Of a DNA stretch of 64,000 bases, positions 1 to 8,863 are shown piece by piece. The position numbers and the translations under genes are program-made. Numbering within the stretch: position 1 is the first letter of the stretch; each line of letters starts with the position of its first letter. The notes beneath the pieces were generated by a model, which saw only the letters and a program-made list of their open reading frames with translations, did no database searches and was not told where the DNA came from. Source of the stretch: Butyrivibrio sp. AC2005 (GTDB taxonomy: Bacteria; Bacillota; Clostridia; Lachnospirales; Lachnospiraceae); the NCBI RefSeq assembly GCF_000424145.1, contig NZ_AUJI01000029.1:1-64000 (forward strand), given 5' to 3'.

Positions 1-138
1 AAGCTAGAAAGCGGCAGGCACCGCTCAACAAAGATGTGGTACTGCCGCCTCTATCACATCCTCATGTTACAACATTTGGATGCATGGGATCTGCCTTACG
101 AATCCGCCCTGAGAAAGTTGGTTTGTAATGTAGCATGA
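1..138 (+). CDS. 3' end of an unidentified gene (partial)
   Basis: An open frame runs in from the left edge and stops at TGA 136-138, giving the last 45 residues of a protein. The segment is rich in aromatic and basic residues (WYCRLYH, LQHLDAWDLPYE) and has normal codon use for the region, so it is probably a real C-terminus and not chance. I do not recognise the family. The 5' part lies outside the window. Confidence 0.5.
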   Translation, partial: KLESGRHRSTKMWYCRLYHILMLQHLDAWDLPYESALRKLVCNVA

Positions 139-662
139 TCTCGTAAATATCATACAGCATTCTCAGGCATAGCAACAGTGTTATGTCTATTATTCATGCC
201 CTGTTTTGCATCTTTTTTTCATCTTGGGTAATATTCACTTGTCAAAGTTCAATTGCCAGAATTTAGCTGGCATGATCACTCAAGATTCCGAGAGATCATA
301 TAATGATATGTTTTATCGGGAAGAGGAGGATATTATATTCATGCTCAAAATATCAGAATGGTGATGTTAGATGACGGAATATTGATGTTTTATTTGTGCA
401 ATTATACCAAATATGTTAAAGCCGTTATACTTTAATCAGAATAGTAGGACAGAAAACTATTCATCAAATAAAGAAATATCGGTTTCTTGCAAAATGAATG
501 ATATAAAAAAATCCCATAAAATATCACATGCTACGATTTGGTTCATACAGAAAATGTGCTATTGTATTTACATATATATTCTATTTTGCTTAGGATTATC
601 TATTTCATATTTTGACTGCTGTTCTATCGTGTATGGCACAGCAAAAATATCAGGAGGCGTAA
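139..662. other. Intergenic stretch with duplicated leader
   Basis: No convincing gene is visible. A frame at 413-703 has no ribosome site and overlaps the real start at 663. From about 500 to 662 the sequence is closely matched by 13930-14090, upstream of the second copy of the next gene, so this part probably carries its promoter and 5' leader. The segment before 500 has no match in the window. Confidence 0.5.
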
Positions 663-1514
663 ATGCTACATATCATAGTTCTCAGCAAGGGTTATTTCCC
701 TGAAAAATTAAACACAAAGGATACTGCAAAGGACAGGGTCATTGTCATAGCATCAGCAAATGATTCCATACCGGTGTCTGCATATCAGAATGCGATGTTA
801 AGGAATATGGAGGTAAAACTCCTTCCTGAGATAAAGGATACTTCTGCAGAAGGAAAGAATATTCTGCGCATTGCCCAGGCTATGCTCATAGGTCAGCTCA
901 CAGCAGCCGAGAAGGAATATGAACTTTATACAGATGATGATGTTCTAAAGAAAGGACTCGCTCCTTCTTCAGGAGCAAAAGCTTCTTCTAAAAAGCAGCC
1001 ACGCAAAAAAGTGAGCATAGAAGTTGAAGTAAAAGAGAAGAAGTCTGAGCTTGCCAAAGAGAAGGTTCCAAAGAAGAAGGAAGAAAAGAATGAAACACCT
1101 TCTGAGAAACAGACTGTAAAAGCTTCAGATAAGAAAACAAAGTCTGAGACAGACGGGAAAGAAACAAAAACAGCGCCAGTAAAGAAAAGACCCATGATCA
1201 CAAACAAGATGGCAGACTTTGCGCCAAAGCAGGAAAGCACACCTGAAAAGAAGGAGAAAAAAACAGCTAAGGCTCCGGCAAAAAAGAAGGAAGCCGTAAA
1301 GATTCCAACTCTTGCACAGATAAAAAAGGTGCTGGGAGCTGCAAACAGCGGTTATGCTAAGACCTTACTTGAAGTGTGTAAGAATTCCAATCAGATAACA
1401 TTCGAGATGAATATAAGAATGGAACTTGCCAAAGCAGGACTTGGTTCAGGCACATGCCAGGAGATTGCAAAAACTCTAAATGATGAGTTTGGTAAACAGC
1501 TTCCACCGGCATAA
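500..1514 (+). repeat. Long direct repeat, copy 1
   Basis: About 165 bp of upstream DNA plus the whole gene at 663-1514 are repeated in the same orientation at about 13930-14942. The first and last thirds of the gene are almost identical; the low-complexity middle has drifted. Direct repeats of this size, about 13.4 kb apart, could recombine and delete or duplicate the DNA between them. Confidence 0.85.
663..1514 (+). CDS. Lys/Glu-rich linker protein with PIN-like N-terminus
   Basis: The product has 283 residues and starts at ATG 663 behind CAGGAGG. Residues 1-95 alternate beta-strand-like segments (LHIIVLSKG, RVIVIASAND, NMEVKLLPE) with a helix following GKNILRIAQ and a YTDDD end. This order resembles the PIN/NYN-like fold of Firmicutes proteins with a GKNALDFQL motif, but the usual acidic catalytic residues near the N-terminus are missing, so any nuclease activity is doubtful. 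Residues about 100-215 are a Lys/Glu/Ala/Pro linker like those of DNA-associated proteins. Residues about 216-283 form a helical domain almost unchanged in the paralogue at 14091. A DNA- or RNA-binding role is only inferred. Confidence 0.75.
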   Translation: MLHIIVLSKGYFPEKLNTKDTAKDRVIVIASANDSIPVSAYQNAMLRNMEVKLLPEIKDTSAEGKNILRIAQAMLIGQLTAAEKEYELYTDDDVLKKGLAPSSGAKASSKKQPRKKVSIEVEVKEKKSELAKEKVPKKKEEKNETPSEKQTVKASDKKTKSETDGKETKTAPVKKRPMITNKMADFAPKQESTPEKKEKKTAKAPAKKKEAVKIPTLAQIKKVLGAANSGYAKTLLEVCKNSNQITFEMNIRMELAKAGLGSGTCQEIAKTLNDEFGKQLPPA

Positions 1515-1525
1515 GACAAAACACA

Positions 1526-1565
1526 AAAACCGCAAATCATCGATCATTTGATGGTTTGCGGTTTT
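1526..1565. terminator. Bidirectional terminator
   Basis: AAAACCGCAAA (1526-1536) pairs exactly with TTTGCGGTTTT (1555-1565), with more pairing towards the loop. The stem has A-rich and T-rich flanks, so it can work on both strands. It sits between the convergent genes at 663 and 1581. Confidence 0.85.
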
Positions 1566-1580
1566 AGTTTGCGCTAAAGA

Positions 1581-2177
1581 TCAGTTATTAATGTACTTTT
1601 TATAAAGATCCTGGAGATCCTCCCTGACATCCAGCATGGCATTGAGCCCCAGGAAAAATTCTTCAAAGTCCTTGCTGCTGCCTTTATTGATGCACCATTT
1701 TACTTCATGACCAGTAAATAAATGTGCCAGGGCATTATAGAGAATCGCAGGAGAATTAGTGTTTCTGATTTCACCTTTTTCCTGGGCTTTTCTTATGATC
1801 AGTTCGCACATTTTGGTAAGAGAATCCCTCATGTCAAAACTATGCCTGTTGTCTTTAAGATTTGAAATTATCATCTGTGAAAACAGGTCGCTTCCAAATG
1901 ACATGGTATCAGCTATAAGCTTTGAAAAAATATAAAGAAGCTGTTCAAGTGATGAATCAGTTGCTATGAACTGATATGGATCTGTTACAAGCTCTTTTAT
2001 TGTCGTGTCATAGAGATCCAGAATAAGGTCATCTTTTGAACCTGCATATTTATAAAATGTCGGCTTGGTGATATCGCATGCATCACAGATATCATTTATG
2101 GTCACGTTCTGATATCCCCTTTTTCTGATAAGCTCAATGGTCGTATTTCTTATGGTTTCTTTGGATAGCTGTTTCAT
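1581..2177 (-). CDS. TetR/AcrR-family transcriptional regulator
   Basis: The 198-residue protein has the TetR helix-turn-helix at residues about 7-52 (TIELIRKRGYQNVTINDIC, then ITKPTFYKYAGSKDDL), the classical TetR recognition helix. The rest is all-helical and variable, as expected for ligand binding and dimerisation. It is divergent from the flavin oxidoreductase at 2458 with 280 bp between them. A 14-bp palindrome lies 11 bp upstream of its start and a matching one lies in front of the oxidoreductase, so it most likely represses both itself and its neighbour. The ligand is unknown. Confidence 0.9.
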   Translation of the reverse strand: MKQLSKETIRNTTIELIRKRGYQNVTINDICDACDITKPTFYKYAGSKDDLILDLYDTTIKELVTDPYQFIATDSSLEQLLYIFSKLIADTMSFGSDLFSQMIISNLKDNRHSFDMRDSLTKMCELIIRKAQEKGEIRNTNSPAILYNALAHLFTGHEVKWCINKGSSKDFEEFFLGLNAMLDVREDLQDLYKKYINN

Positions 2178-2187
2178 AATCGTGCAA

Positions 2188-2201
2188 TTTACCTCGGTAA
2201 A
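2188..2201. promoter_or_regulatory. Putative TetR operator 1
   Basis: TTTACCTCGGTAAA is a perfect 6+2+6 palindrome just upstream of the tetR start. The same format recurs at 2406-2419. Position and symmetry suggest autorepression; the assignment to this regulator is inferred. Confidence 0.65.
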
Positions 2202-2405
2202 AATTTATTTACTTTGATATGTTACCATATGAATTTTAAGTGGTCGATAGTAAATAAATCTTAATTAACCCCCAACAAGTCAAAAGTAAAAATATATAAA
2301 AGTTATCTGCGCAAATTAGTAAAGCTGACAGTATTGCAGTTTTAGAGCCCTTTTCGTTGACATGTATTTTTGTAAATGAGAACATTGACTTATGTTAATA
2401 TTCAA

Positions 2406-2419
2406 TTTACCCAAGTAAA
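2406..2419. promoter_or_regulatory. Putative TetR operator 2
   Basis: TTTACCCAAGTAAA has 5-bp arms and the same 14-bp length as operator 1 (consensus TTTACCYMRGTAAA). It lies about 40 bp before the flavin oxidoreductase start and just after TTGACT at 2385-2390, where a bound repressor would block transcription. Confidence 0.65.
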
Positions 2420-2457
2420 ATAGAGAAGGTTTTGGGTATGGAAAGGTAGGGGAAAAT

Positions 2458-4401
2458 ATGGATTACAAGGAACTATTTACACCATTTAGAATCGGCACAA
2501 TGGAAGTAAAGAACCGCATCGGAATGAGCCCGATGGGCACAAACTCGGCATTTACCAACGGACGTAAGGATGCCCAGGAAATCGACTACTTCATTGAAAG
2601 AGCAAAAGGTGGCACAGGTATTATTTTCATGGGTTGCCAGATGCTTAATGAAGTGCTTGCACAGGGTTCAATGGAAGGTTATCTCGACAGCTTTACTGTA
2701 CTTCCGTCACTTACAGCAGTATGTGATGGTGTACACCGCTATGGAGCAAAGATAGTATGTCAGATAAGCCCCGGTACAGGAAGAAATGCATTCCCTGATA
2801 CTTTGGGAAATCCTCCGATTTCATCATCAGAGACGCCCTCTGTTTTCAATCCTGATATCAAGTGTCATGCGCTTACAAAGGACGAGATCAAGGAAATGAT
2901 GGAAGGTTTTAAGTTTGCAGCAGGTCTCGCAAGGGATGCAGGCTATGATGCCATTGAGATCCATGCACATGCAGGATATCTCATTGACCAGTTCATGTCC
3001 CCTGTATGGAACAAGCGAACAGACGAGTATGGTGGAAGCCCTGAGAACTGCGCCCGGTTCCCTGTTGAAATTGTGCAGGCAATGAAGAGCGTTGTAGGCG
3101 ACAGCATGCCCATCATCTTCAGAATATCTCTTGACCACAGATTTGAAGGCGGAAGAACACTTGAAGACAGCATGAAGCTCCTTAAAGTGCTCGAAGAAGG
3201 CGGCGTTGATGCATTCGATATTGATGCAGGCTGTTACGAGACCCTTGATTACATCTTCCCTCCGTCATATCTTGGAGAAGCATGCATGGCATATGTATGT
3301 GAGGAAGCAAGAAAGACAGTTAAGGTTCCGATTTTCAATGCAGGAACACACAATCCTGATACAGCACTTGAACTCATCAGGTCAGGGAATGCTGATTTCG
3401 TAAACTTTGGACGTGCTCTTATCGCAGATCCTGAGATCTGCAACAAGCTGATAGAAGGCCGCGTAGAGGATATCCGTCCCTGCCTTAGATGTAATGAGTT
3501 CTGTATCGGACGTATCTGGAATAACCATACAAAGCTTTCCTGTGCGGTTAACGTTCAGGCAATGGAAGAAGTACGTTTTGCACTTACAAAGACTGAGAAT
3601 CCCAAGAAGGTTGTCATCATCGGCGGTGGTCCTGCAGGAATGGAAGCTGCAAGAGTGGCTGCGATCATGGGACATAAGGTATCGCTTTATGAAAAGGCTG
3701 ACAAGCTTGGCGGCGTGATGGGAGATATATGTACAGCTAAGTTCAAGACAAACATTAAGAAGTATACAAAGTACCTCACAGTACAGCTTGAGAAGCTCGG
3801 TGTTGAAGTACATCTTAATACAGAAGTTAAGGGAGATGAGGCATTCCTTGCTGAGTGTGACAACATCATTATTGGTTCCGGTGCAACACCGTTCCTTCCT
3901 CCTATTGATGGAATAAATGGAAGCAACGTTGTTTCAATCCTTGATGCTCACAGAGACCAGTCAAAGATCAAGGGCGACAACATCGTTATCTGCGGTGGCG
4001 GACTTTCAGGCCTTGACGGAGCACTTGAGATGGCATCTGAGCTTGGCAAGAAGGTGACAATTGTAGAGATGCTTCCTGAATGTGGTAAGGACGTAATGTT
4101 CATCAATAAGATAACCCTTTTCCAGAAGCTTGCTGAAAACGGTGTCGAGATGAAGACGGATTCCAAAGTTGTTTCAATCGGTTCTGATTCAGTTACCATT
4201 GAAAAAACCGATGGATCAAAGGAAGACATCAAGGCAGATACTGTAGTCGCAGCATTTGGTATGAGACCTGTCAGGGATGTGGCTGAAAAGATAAGAGATA
4301 AGTATCCTACAAAGACAAGAATCGTAGGTGACAGCATGAGACTTGGCAAAATTGGTGATGCTGTAAGAGAAGGTTTCTATGCTGGTTCAAGCCTTGGCTA
4401 A
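2458..4401 (+). CDS. Old-yellow-enzyme-family NADH:flavin oxidoreductase, Fe-S type
   Basis: The 647-residue product has the layout of 2,4-dienoyl-CoA reductase FadH, BaiCD/BaiH and related enoate reductases. An N-terminal FMN barrel (FTPFRIGTMEVKNRI) contains an active-site segment HAHAGYLIDQFMSP. A 4Fe-4S cluster motif follows (CLRCNEFC, then a Cys 14 residues later). Next come an FAD site VVIIGGGPAGMEAARVA and an NAD(P)H site NIVICGGGLSGLDGALE. Such enzymes reduce activated C=C bonds with NAD(P)H through Fe-S, FAD and FMN. The substrate cannot be told from sequence. The adjacent TetR gene suggests induction by a small molecule. Confidence 0.92.
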   Translation: MDYKELFTPFRIGTMEVKNRIGMSPMGTNSAFTNGRKDAQEIDYFIERAKGGTGIIFMGCQMLNEVLAQGSMEGYLDSFTVLPSLTAVCDGVHRYGAKIVCQISPGTGRNAFPDTLGNPPISSSETPSVFNPDIKCHALTKDEIKEMMEGFKFAAGLARDAGYDAIEIHAHAGYLIDQFMSPVWNKRTDEYGGSPENCARFPVEIVQAMKSVVGDSMPIIFRISLDHRFEGGRTLEDSMKLLKVLEEGGVDAFDIDAGCYETLDYIFPPSYLGEACMAYVCEEARKTVKVPIFNAGTHNPDTALELIRSGNADFVNFGRALIADPEICNKLIEGRVEDIRPCLRCNEFCIGRIWNNHTKLSCAVNVQAMEEVRFALTKTENPKKVVIIGGGPAGMEAARVAAIMGHKVSLYEKADKLGGVMGDICTAKFKTNIKKYTKYLTVQLEKLGVEVHLNTEVKGDEAFLAECDNIIIGSGATPFLPPIDGINGSNVVSILDAHRDQSKIKGDNIVICGGGLSGLDGALEMASELGKKVTIVEMLPECGKDVMFINKITLFQKLAENGVEMKTDSKVVSIGSDSVTIEKTDGSKEDIKADTVVAAFGMRPVRDVAEKIRDKYPTKTRIVGDSMRLGKIGDAVREGFYAGSSLG

Positions 4402-4436
4402 TTGCTAATTGTAACTTTGCACTTTAAATGTTTAAA

Positions 4437-4484
4437 GAAGCCAGATGGTACTGAAAAACTCGGTACTACCTGGCTTCGATTTTA
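4437..4484 (+). terminator. Terminator after flavin oxidoreductase
   Basis: GAAGCCAG (4437-4444) pairs with CTGGCTTC (4470-4477), with inner pairing of GGTAC-type arms, followed by GATTTTAT. A second GC-rich hairpin, GGCTGGCA/TGCCAGCC at 4508-4538, lies just downstream and may back it up. Confidence 0.8.
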
Positions 4485-4796
4485 TATATAGCCAATTAAT
4501 GAAGGAAGGCTGGCACCTTGTCACGGGAGTTGCCAGCCTATGTGTTTGAAGAAAAGTTTTTATTCTTATGAGGGGGGCCTCAGAAGGTTATCTTCTGATG
4601 GTCTTATGATACAAGCAAAATCGTATGATAAAGTGAACGGAGTGTGTAAATACTGTGAACTTGTATGTTTATTACTTTTGTCTTATCACGTAATAGCTGT
4701 AATTTTATTTTGTTTACAATAAAAGCATGGTATATCAGTACACCTTTTATTTTAGAATATAGGTGTAACAATAAACCAGATTTGAAAGGAGATACT

Positions 4797-5060
4797 ATGG
4801 ATTTACAGGATATGACAGATTTAGTTACTGCTTATGATGGATTAAACGAGATTATTGACGGAGTAGAGATCATCTGCGGCGAAAGGTACGGGGATGGAGC
4901 CCTGGATAAAGTCTCAAGTCTAATAGGGATAATCATTAGGTATTCGTCCCTTTTGGACATGGAAAATGATCCTGACCATGTAAATATCTACAAAATACTG
5001 GATGATACCAGCTTGGAGCCAGAAGAAAGGGCAAAAAGGTTATTAGGAACGGGAATTTGA
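4797..5060 (+). CDS. Small acidic hypothetical protein
   Basis: The 87-residue product starts at ATG 4797 behind an AAAGGAGATA ribosome site. It is helical and acidic (MDLQDMTDLVTAYDGLNEII, later MENDPDHVNIYKILDD). No family is recognised. It stands alone between the terminator at 4437 and its own hairpin at 5066, so it is probably a monocistronic unit. Confidence 0.65.
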   Translation: MDLQDMTDLVTAYDGLNEIIDGVEIICGERYGDGALDKVSSLIGIIIRYSSLLDMENDPDHVNIYKILDDTSLEPEERAKRLLGTGI

Positions 5061-5065
5061 ATTTA

Positions 5066-5090
5066 AGAGCATCACTTAGGTGGTGCTTTT
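5066..5090 (+). terminator. Terminator
   Basis: AGCATCAC (5066-5073) pairs with GTGGTGCT (5078-5085) with one G-U pair around a 4-nt loop, followed by TTTTTC, directly after the stop of the small gene at 4797. Confidence 0.75.
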
Positions 5091-5401
5091 TCAATTGTTG
5101 TGTGCTGCCAGTGGAATACAAAGGCTGGAACGGTTTCTTTAGTTCAAGAGCAGAATTGTTGAAACGTATTTGGCAAGACCTAGAAGACGATGAAAATCAA
5201 GATCAAGGTTGGAAGTGGTACCAAGGCTCAAGAGACAAAAGAGAAGACAATCAACATCTTTAACAAAAGCACAGATGTTATAAAAGATTAGTCGTGTGAT
5301 ACTTAATCACTGGTGTATTTGATATTAATGAGTAATAATTATATTTGATAATTGCTCTGAAAGGAGCATGGGATATAAACATAATTTATGTTGGGGTATA
5401 T
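5091..5401. other. Intergenic, possible short peptide frame
   Basis: No solid gene is seen. A 33-codon frame at 5190-5291 begins MKIKIKVGSGTK and ends at TAG, but it has only a weak ribosome site and no recognisable family. It may be a remnant. The last 60 bp presumably hold the promoter of the decayed lipoprotein gene. Confidence 0.35.
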
Positions 5402-6322
5402 ATGAAAAAACAGGACATTTATTCTGAAACTAGCGGCTGTGCCATTATTGGTGCTTTCTTTAAGCGGGTGTGGCATAGGAAGCAGCGTGGAAGGTTCCGA
5501 GGCATCCACAGAATCCAGCGAAACATCGGACACTGTTAATGATACTTCGGAAGAAGCAACTACAGCGGAAACTGAAGAATCTATAGTGGAAAATGAAGAA
5601 CCTACAGAAGAGGATTCTGTCGCTTCTGAAGAGGAGACGGTTGAATCAGAAATGGAAGGTCCTTATAAGGAGGATGAAAAAAAACCAGCCATAATAGGAA
5701 CATATAAACCCAGCGAGGTTTATGACTTTTGCAAGGTTCAAAGCATAACAGAGGTTCTGTTTAACTGTACTGTAAATCAAAATGAAGAATATGCGCACAA
5801 TGGTGGAGTGAATCTTGGAGAAGCTTTTCCTGAAAATACAAGGATATTGACCTGGATGGAGATGGATTGAAAGATCATATTTCCAGGGTTATAGGCCATA
5901 CCGGGGATGGATGCATATATAGTTTTTCTTTTTGTAATGGAATCAGCTTTGTTTCTGCTCCATATACAATGTATCCAAACACTGGGGAACTGTTCTCATT
6001 TAGGGATTTTGATAACGATAACGTTGACGAGATACTGATAGTACACATCACTGATTCGACTGGAGGCCCAATAGCATCGAATTGTGAACTTTATACCTGG
6101 TCTGGAAGCGGATGGGAGCAGCAATGGGCTGTAGATGAGGATGGTGCCGCTGGTTTAGTGGGAGTCGATGAGTTACTGTCTGGTGAAGTAGACTATTACA
6201 TGGTAAGGGATGTTGAATTAAGGGAAGATGGCATATTTTTTTTGATAGATTATGGTCAGAAAGACGGGGCGGACATGACGCTTGATCTTGAAGCGATACA
6301 AAATAGGCTTTTTCGGACATGA
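5402..6322 (+). pseudogene. Frameshifted lipoprotein gene
   Basis: The gene begins ATG at 5402 followed by six A residues. Reading with five As gives a classical lipoprotein signal (KNRTFILKLAAVPLLVLSLSGCG), so one extra A breaks the start. A Ser/Thr/Glu-rich linker follows to about residue 85. Near 5840 a second shift is needed: the frame used at 5439-5870 ends at TGA, while the other frame reads KYKDIDLDGDGLKDHISRV, an Asp-rich calcium-loop-like motif, into the 5867-6322 frame. The rest contains RDFDNDNVDEILIV, typical of FG-GAP-like repeats. Restoring both shifts gives one surface lipoprotein of about 305 residues. Confidence 0.75.
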
Positions 6323-6412
6323 TATGTATATGGAAGAACGATTAGATAAAGAAAACAGACAGACTCTGGCAGATAAAATCTGGCCATATGGGATATAAAA
6401 AGTAAAAAATGA

Positions 6413-6455
6413 GAGAATGCTGACAACTGATGAGAGTTGCCAGCATTCTCTTTTA
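6413..6455. terminator. Terminator between convergent genes
   Basis: GAGAATGCTG (6413-6422) pairs with CAGCATTCTC (6441-6450), extended by CAA/TTG, followed by TTTTA. It lies between the lipoprotein pseudogene and the minus-strand gene at 6483 and can serve both. Confidence 0.85.
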
Positions 6456-6482
6456 CGGAAGAAGGATTTTAAAATAACCATG

Positions 6483-7589
6483 TTACTTATATAAAACCAT
6501 GTCTGCTGCGCACATCTGTCTTCCCCAGCCTCGTTCACGATCAATGACTATTCTAAGATCATTTACGTATTCGAGCGGAACTGAAATATTCACTGGATCT
6601 CGATCATCGGGATTTGTAACATAGGTGTATATCTCTGTTCCATCCGCAAAAATATGTATACCGGTATCACAATCCATGTTTTTGTAATCATTATCGTAAA
6701 TTAGGGTAAATTCAAGTTTCGAATAGGCACCATCTAGTCTGTAAAAATTGTCTATGTCATAATTACCCCATTCATCGCAGACAGTATGCGGATAATTGTT
6801 TCCAAATACATCCGTAACTGAGCAGAATTCAAGATTAAAACCTTTATAAGGGTTCAACGCTAACAATGACTGTGGTTTTAATCCGATATACTCTTTAATC
6901 TTGTCAGACAATTCCATATCTTCCTTGCCGAGAACAGAATATCCTTCATCTTCAAGCAAATGCACAGCATCCTCCCACGTTCCGTTAGTATATTCTTCTT
7001 CGGCTCTTGAAAATAATTCTTCCCTATAGGGATTGGCATAGTTTTCATAGATTATTGAAAACGCGTCTTTTATTTCGCGATTTTTATCCATTTCTTTTCT
7101 TAAATATGTAATAGCGCCTTTTAAATCCCCAGCTGTATTATATTCATCCAGCTTCTCTTGTATTAAAGTTATTGCATCCTGTACGGTAGGAACAGTGCTT
7201 GAAGATTTAGACACAGGGCTAGAGATAGGTATATCTTTGTCATTAGTGATTTCTGATACAGATTCTTCAGGCGTAATACTTTGTGTAATAGGGTAATCTG
7301 ATTTTGTATTGAAAGTTTTTTTTATTCCCGTTATCAGGTGGGAAAAGAGTATTATGAAGATCACTACAATAAAACCCGCGGCCAATAATACCATGGATAT
7401 TTTTTTTGCGTGATTCTGCTCAAAATCATTTTTTGTACGTGTAACATATTCCTGCAGGTCAAACCCCATTGCGTCCATAGAACCGGAATTATCCTCAGGC
7501 AGTAATGTTCCTCCACAGAAAGGACAATTATTCTGGTTATCCGGGTTATATACTATTCTTTTACATGCTTTGCATTTGTAGTTCATCAT
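6483..7589 (-). CDS. Zinc-ribbon, single-pass membrane protein with NPCBM-like domain
   Basis: Of 368 residues, 5-26 form a zinc ribbon (CKACKRIV, then CPFCGG). One transmembrane helix follows at about 62-85 (VLLAAGFIVVIFIILFSHLI). The middle is Ser/Thr-rich, then helical and TPR-like (AEEEYTNGTWEDAVHLLEDEGY). The last 115 residues resemble the NPCBM/NEW2 beta-sandwich (FYRLDGAYSKLEFTLIYDN, HIFADGTEIY, LRIVIDRE). The ribbon would be cytoplasmic and the sandwich outside, probably binding a ligand or carbohydrate. It is 4 bp downstream of the SPFH-like gene and likely co-transcribed with it. Confidence 0.75.
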   Translation of the reverse strand: MMNYKCKACKRIVYNPDNQNNCPFCGGTLLPEDNSGSMDAMGFDLQEYVTRTKNDFEQNHAKKISMVLLAAGFIVVIFIILFSHLITGIKKTFNTKSDYPITQSITPEESVSEITNDKDIPISSPVSKSSSTVPTVQDAITLIQEKLDEYNTAGDLKGAITYLRKEMDKNREIKDAFSIIYENYANPYREELFSRAEEEYTNGTWEDAVHLLEDEGYSVLGKEDMELSDKIKEYIGLKPQSLLALNPYKGFNLEFCSVTDVFGNNYPHTVCDEWGNYDIDNFYRLDGAYSKLEFTLIYDNDYKNMDCDTGIHIFADGTEIYTYVTNPDDRDPVNISVPLEYVNDLRIVIDRERGWGRQMCAADMVLYK

Positions 7590-7593
7590 AAAA

Positions 7594-8415
7594 TCATCTC
7601 CTTTCGATTTGTTCCGTTACTTCTTTAAAAATCCTTATATCTTCAGTTGTGGTCAGTATTTGACTAAATTGTTCTAAAAATGTTTTCTTTTCTGAAGGAG
7701 TCAGTCCATGGAACATTCCGACTATATCTGGAGAAAAATTATCCATGGGAGGACGTGACCAGTCACTTACCTTTTGTATGTGCTTTATACTGAAATTACT
7801 AAAACGGAGGCCAAGTCTGTTCTCTGTCACTTCAATTATTTCCCTTAACAAATTTGTCAGTTTGGGGAGATAGTCTTCGATGTAATAAATGTCAAAATGG
7901 TTGCCTTTAATTATCTGAGCAATATTGGCCCGTATGGTTTCAGCTATGAAAAGTGTTGAAGCTTCGTTCAGCATCCATCTCGTCATATATTTCTGACCTC
8001 TGAAGAAGCTGATAGATTTTGATGTATCTTCAATTTCAATTCTGACTGTACCCGAGAGTCCAAAATGATATGGTACGGAAGAAGGATGACAGATATGGTT
8101 ATAGACAATATCATCAACACCCCATTCAGCGTCATCAACGTACGTCGTTTCGACAAAATAGGATTCACAATCGAAAGTTCCTTCATTCTTGAGTACACTT
8201 ATTGCATCCAGTAAAAATGCATCAATATCCATACCATGCAGAATGGGTTCTGTTCCATATGTATGCAGACAAGCAGTTCCGCCCTCATAGGTGATTGCTT
8301 CCTGATTAGCTCCAACCCGTATTTCTGTGTGGGATGGAACTCGGTCGATTGGATGACGGAACATTATAAGATCTGGATGCCTGTCCTGATGTTGAATAAT
8401 AGGAAATATTCCCAT
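7594..8415 (-). CDS. SPFH/YdjI-like protein
   Basis: The 273-residue protein starts behind GAGGAGG. Its N-terminus (IMFRHPIDRVPSHTEIRVGANQEAI, then a Gly-rich beta segment with FLLDAIS) follows the pattern of the YdjI/virion-core-like SPFH family, which scaffolds membrane or envelope-stress assemblies. The middle (VRIEIEDTSKSISFFRG) fits the same fold and the C-terminus is helical. Unlike many relatives it has no zinc ribbon of its own, but the next gene supplies one on a membrane anchor. Joint function in envelope maintenance is inferred. Confidence 0.65.
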   Translation of the reverse strand: MGIFPIIQHQDRHPDLIMFRHPIDRVPSHTEIRVGANQEAITYEGGTACLHTYGTEPILHGMDIDAFLLDAISVLKNEGTFDCESYFVETTYVDDAEWGVDDIVYNHICHPSSVPYHFGLSGTVRIEIEDTSKSISFFRGQKYMTRWMLNEASTLFIAETIRANIAQIIKGNHFDIYYIEDYLPKLTNLLREIIEVTENRLGLRFSNFSIKHIQKVSDWSRPPMDNFSPDIVGMFHGLTPSEKKTFLEQFSQILTTTEDIRIFKEVTEQIERR

Positions 8416-8607
8416 AAGGTACCTCCTCGTAACAATTCACACTAATTCATTTCTGTTTCTTTACTATTAACTACGGTTATAGAGACAAAATATCTAAAAA
8501 TATATAGAAAAAGTTTTGATATTTTTTTTGGATAAACTGATCTTCCATACGTTACATATATAGTAGGTAACTGATAGTTATTTTGATTGTTTAAGGAGAG
8601 ATTGGAA

Positions 8608-8802
8608 ATGATCAAGAATAGGGCAATAAATACATCCAAAAATGTAATCGCACTTTGGATAATCGCATTTTTAATCATTGGGCTGGTGCATATTCAGAAA
8701 CACAGATTATCCACACGGGAGTTTAAGAGATATATTTTATATAAGAATCATAGACAAGCCAAAGCAAGATATTTAGATGGAGGAAGAGTTATTGTTGATT
8801 GA
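8608..8802 (+). CDS. Small single-pass membrane protein
   Basis: The 64-residue product starts at ATG 8608 with AAGGAGAG 8 bp upstream; an upstream in-frame start at 8587 lacks a site. It has one hydrophobic helix at residues about 11-29 (NVIALWIIAFLIIGLVHI) and a strongly basic tail, so the tail should lie in the cytoplasm. No family is recognised. Confidence 0.6.
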   Translation: MIKNRAINTSKNVIALWIIAFLIIGLVHIQKHRLSTREFKRYILYKNHRQAKARYLDGGRVIVD

Positions 8803-8863
8803 AATCGTATGTTTTAGTGATATATCATGATAATAAGTATATTAAATGAGAGGGAGACTAGGA

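Noticed and set aside
413..703. 96-codon frame ahead of the first Lys-rich gene
   Set aside because: It has no ribosome site, overlaps the well-supported start at 663, and lies in a part whose duplicate at 13930 does not keep the frame.
926..1240. Minus-strand Ser/Phe-rich frame
   Set aside because: It is the mirror of the Lys/Glu-rich linker on the plus strand; the same shadow appears at 14354-14668.
8442..8678. Minus-strand 78-codon frame
   Set aside because: It overlaps the supported small gene at 8608 and its ribosome site, and no ribosome site was found for it.
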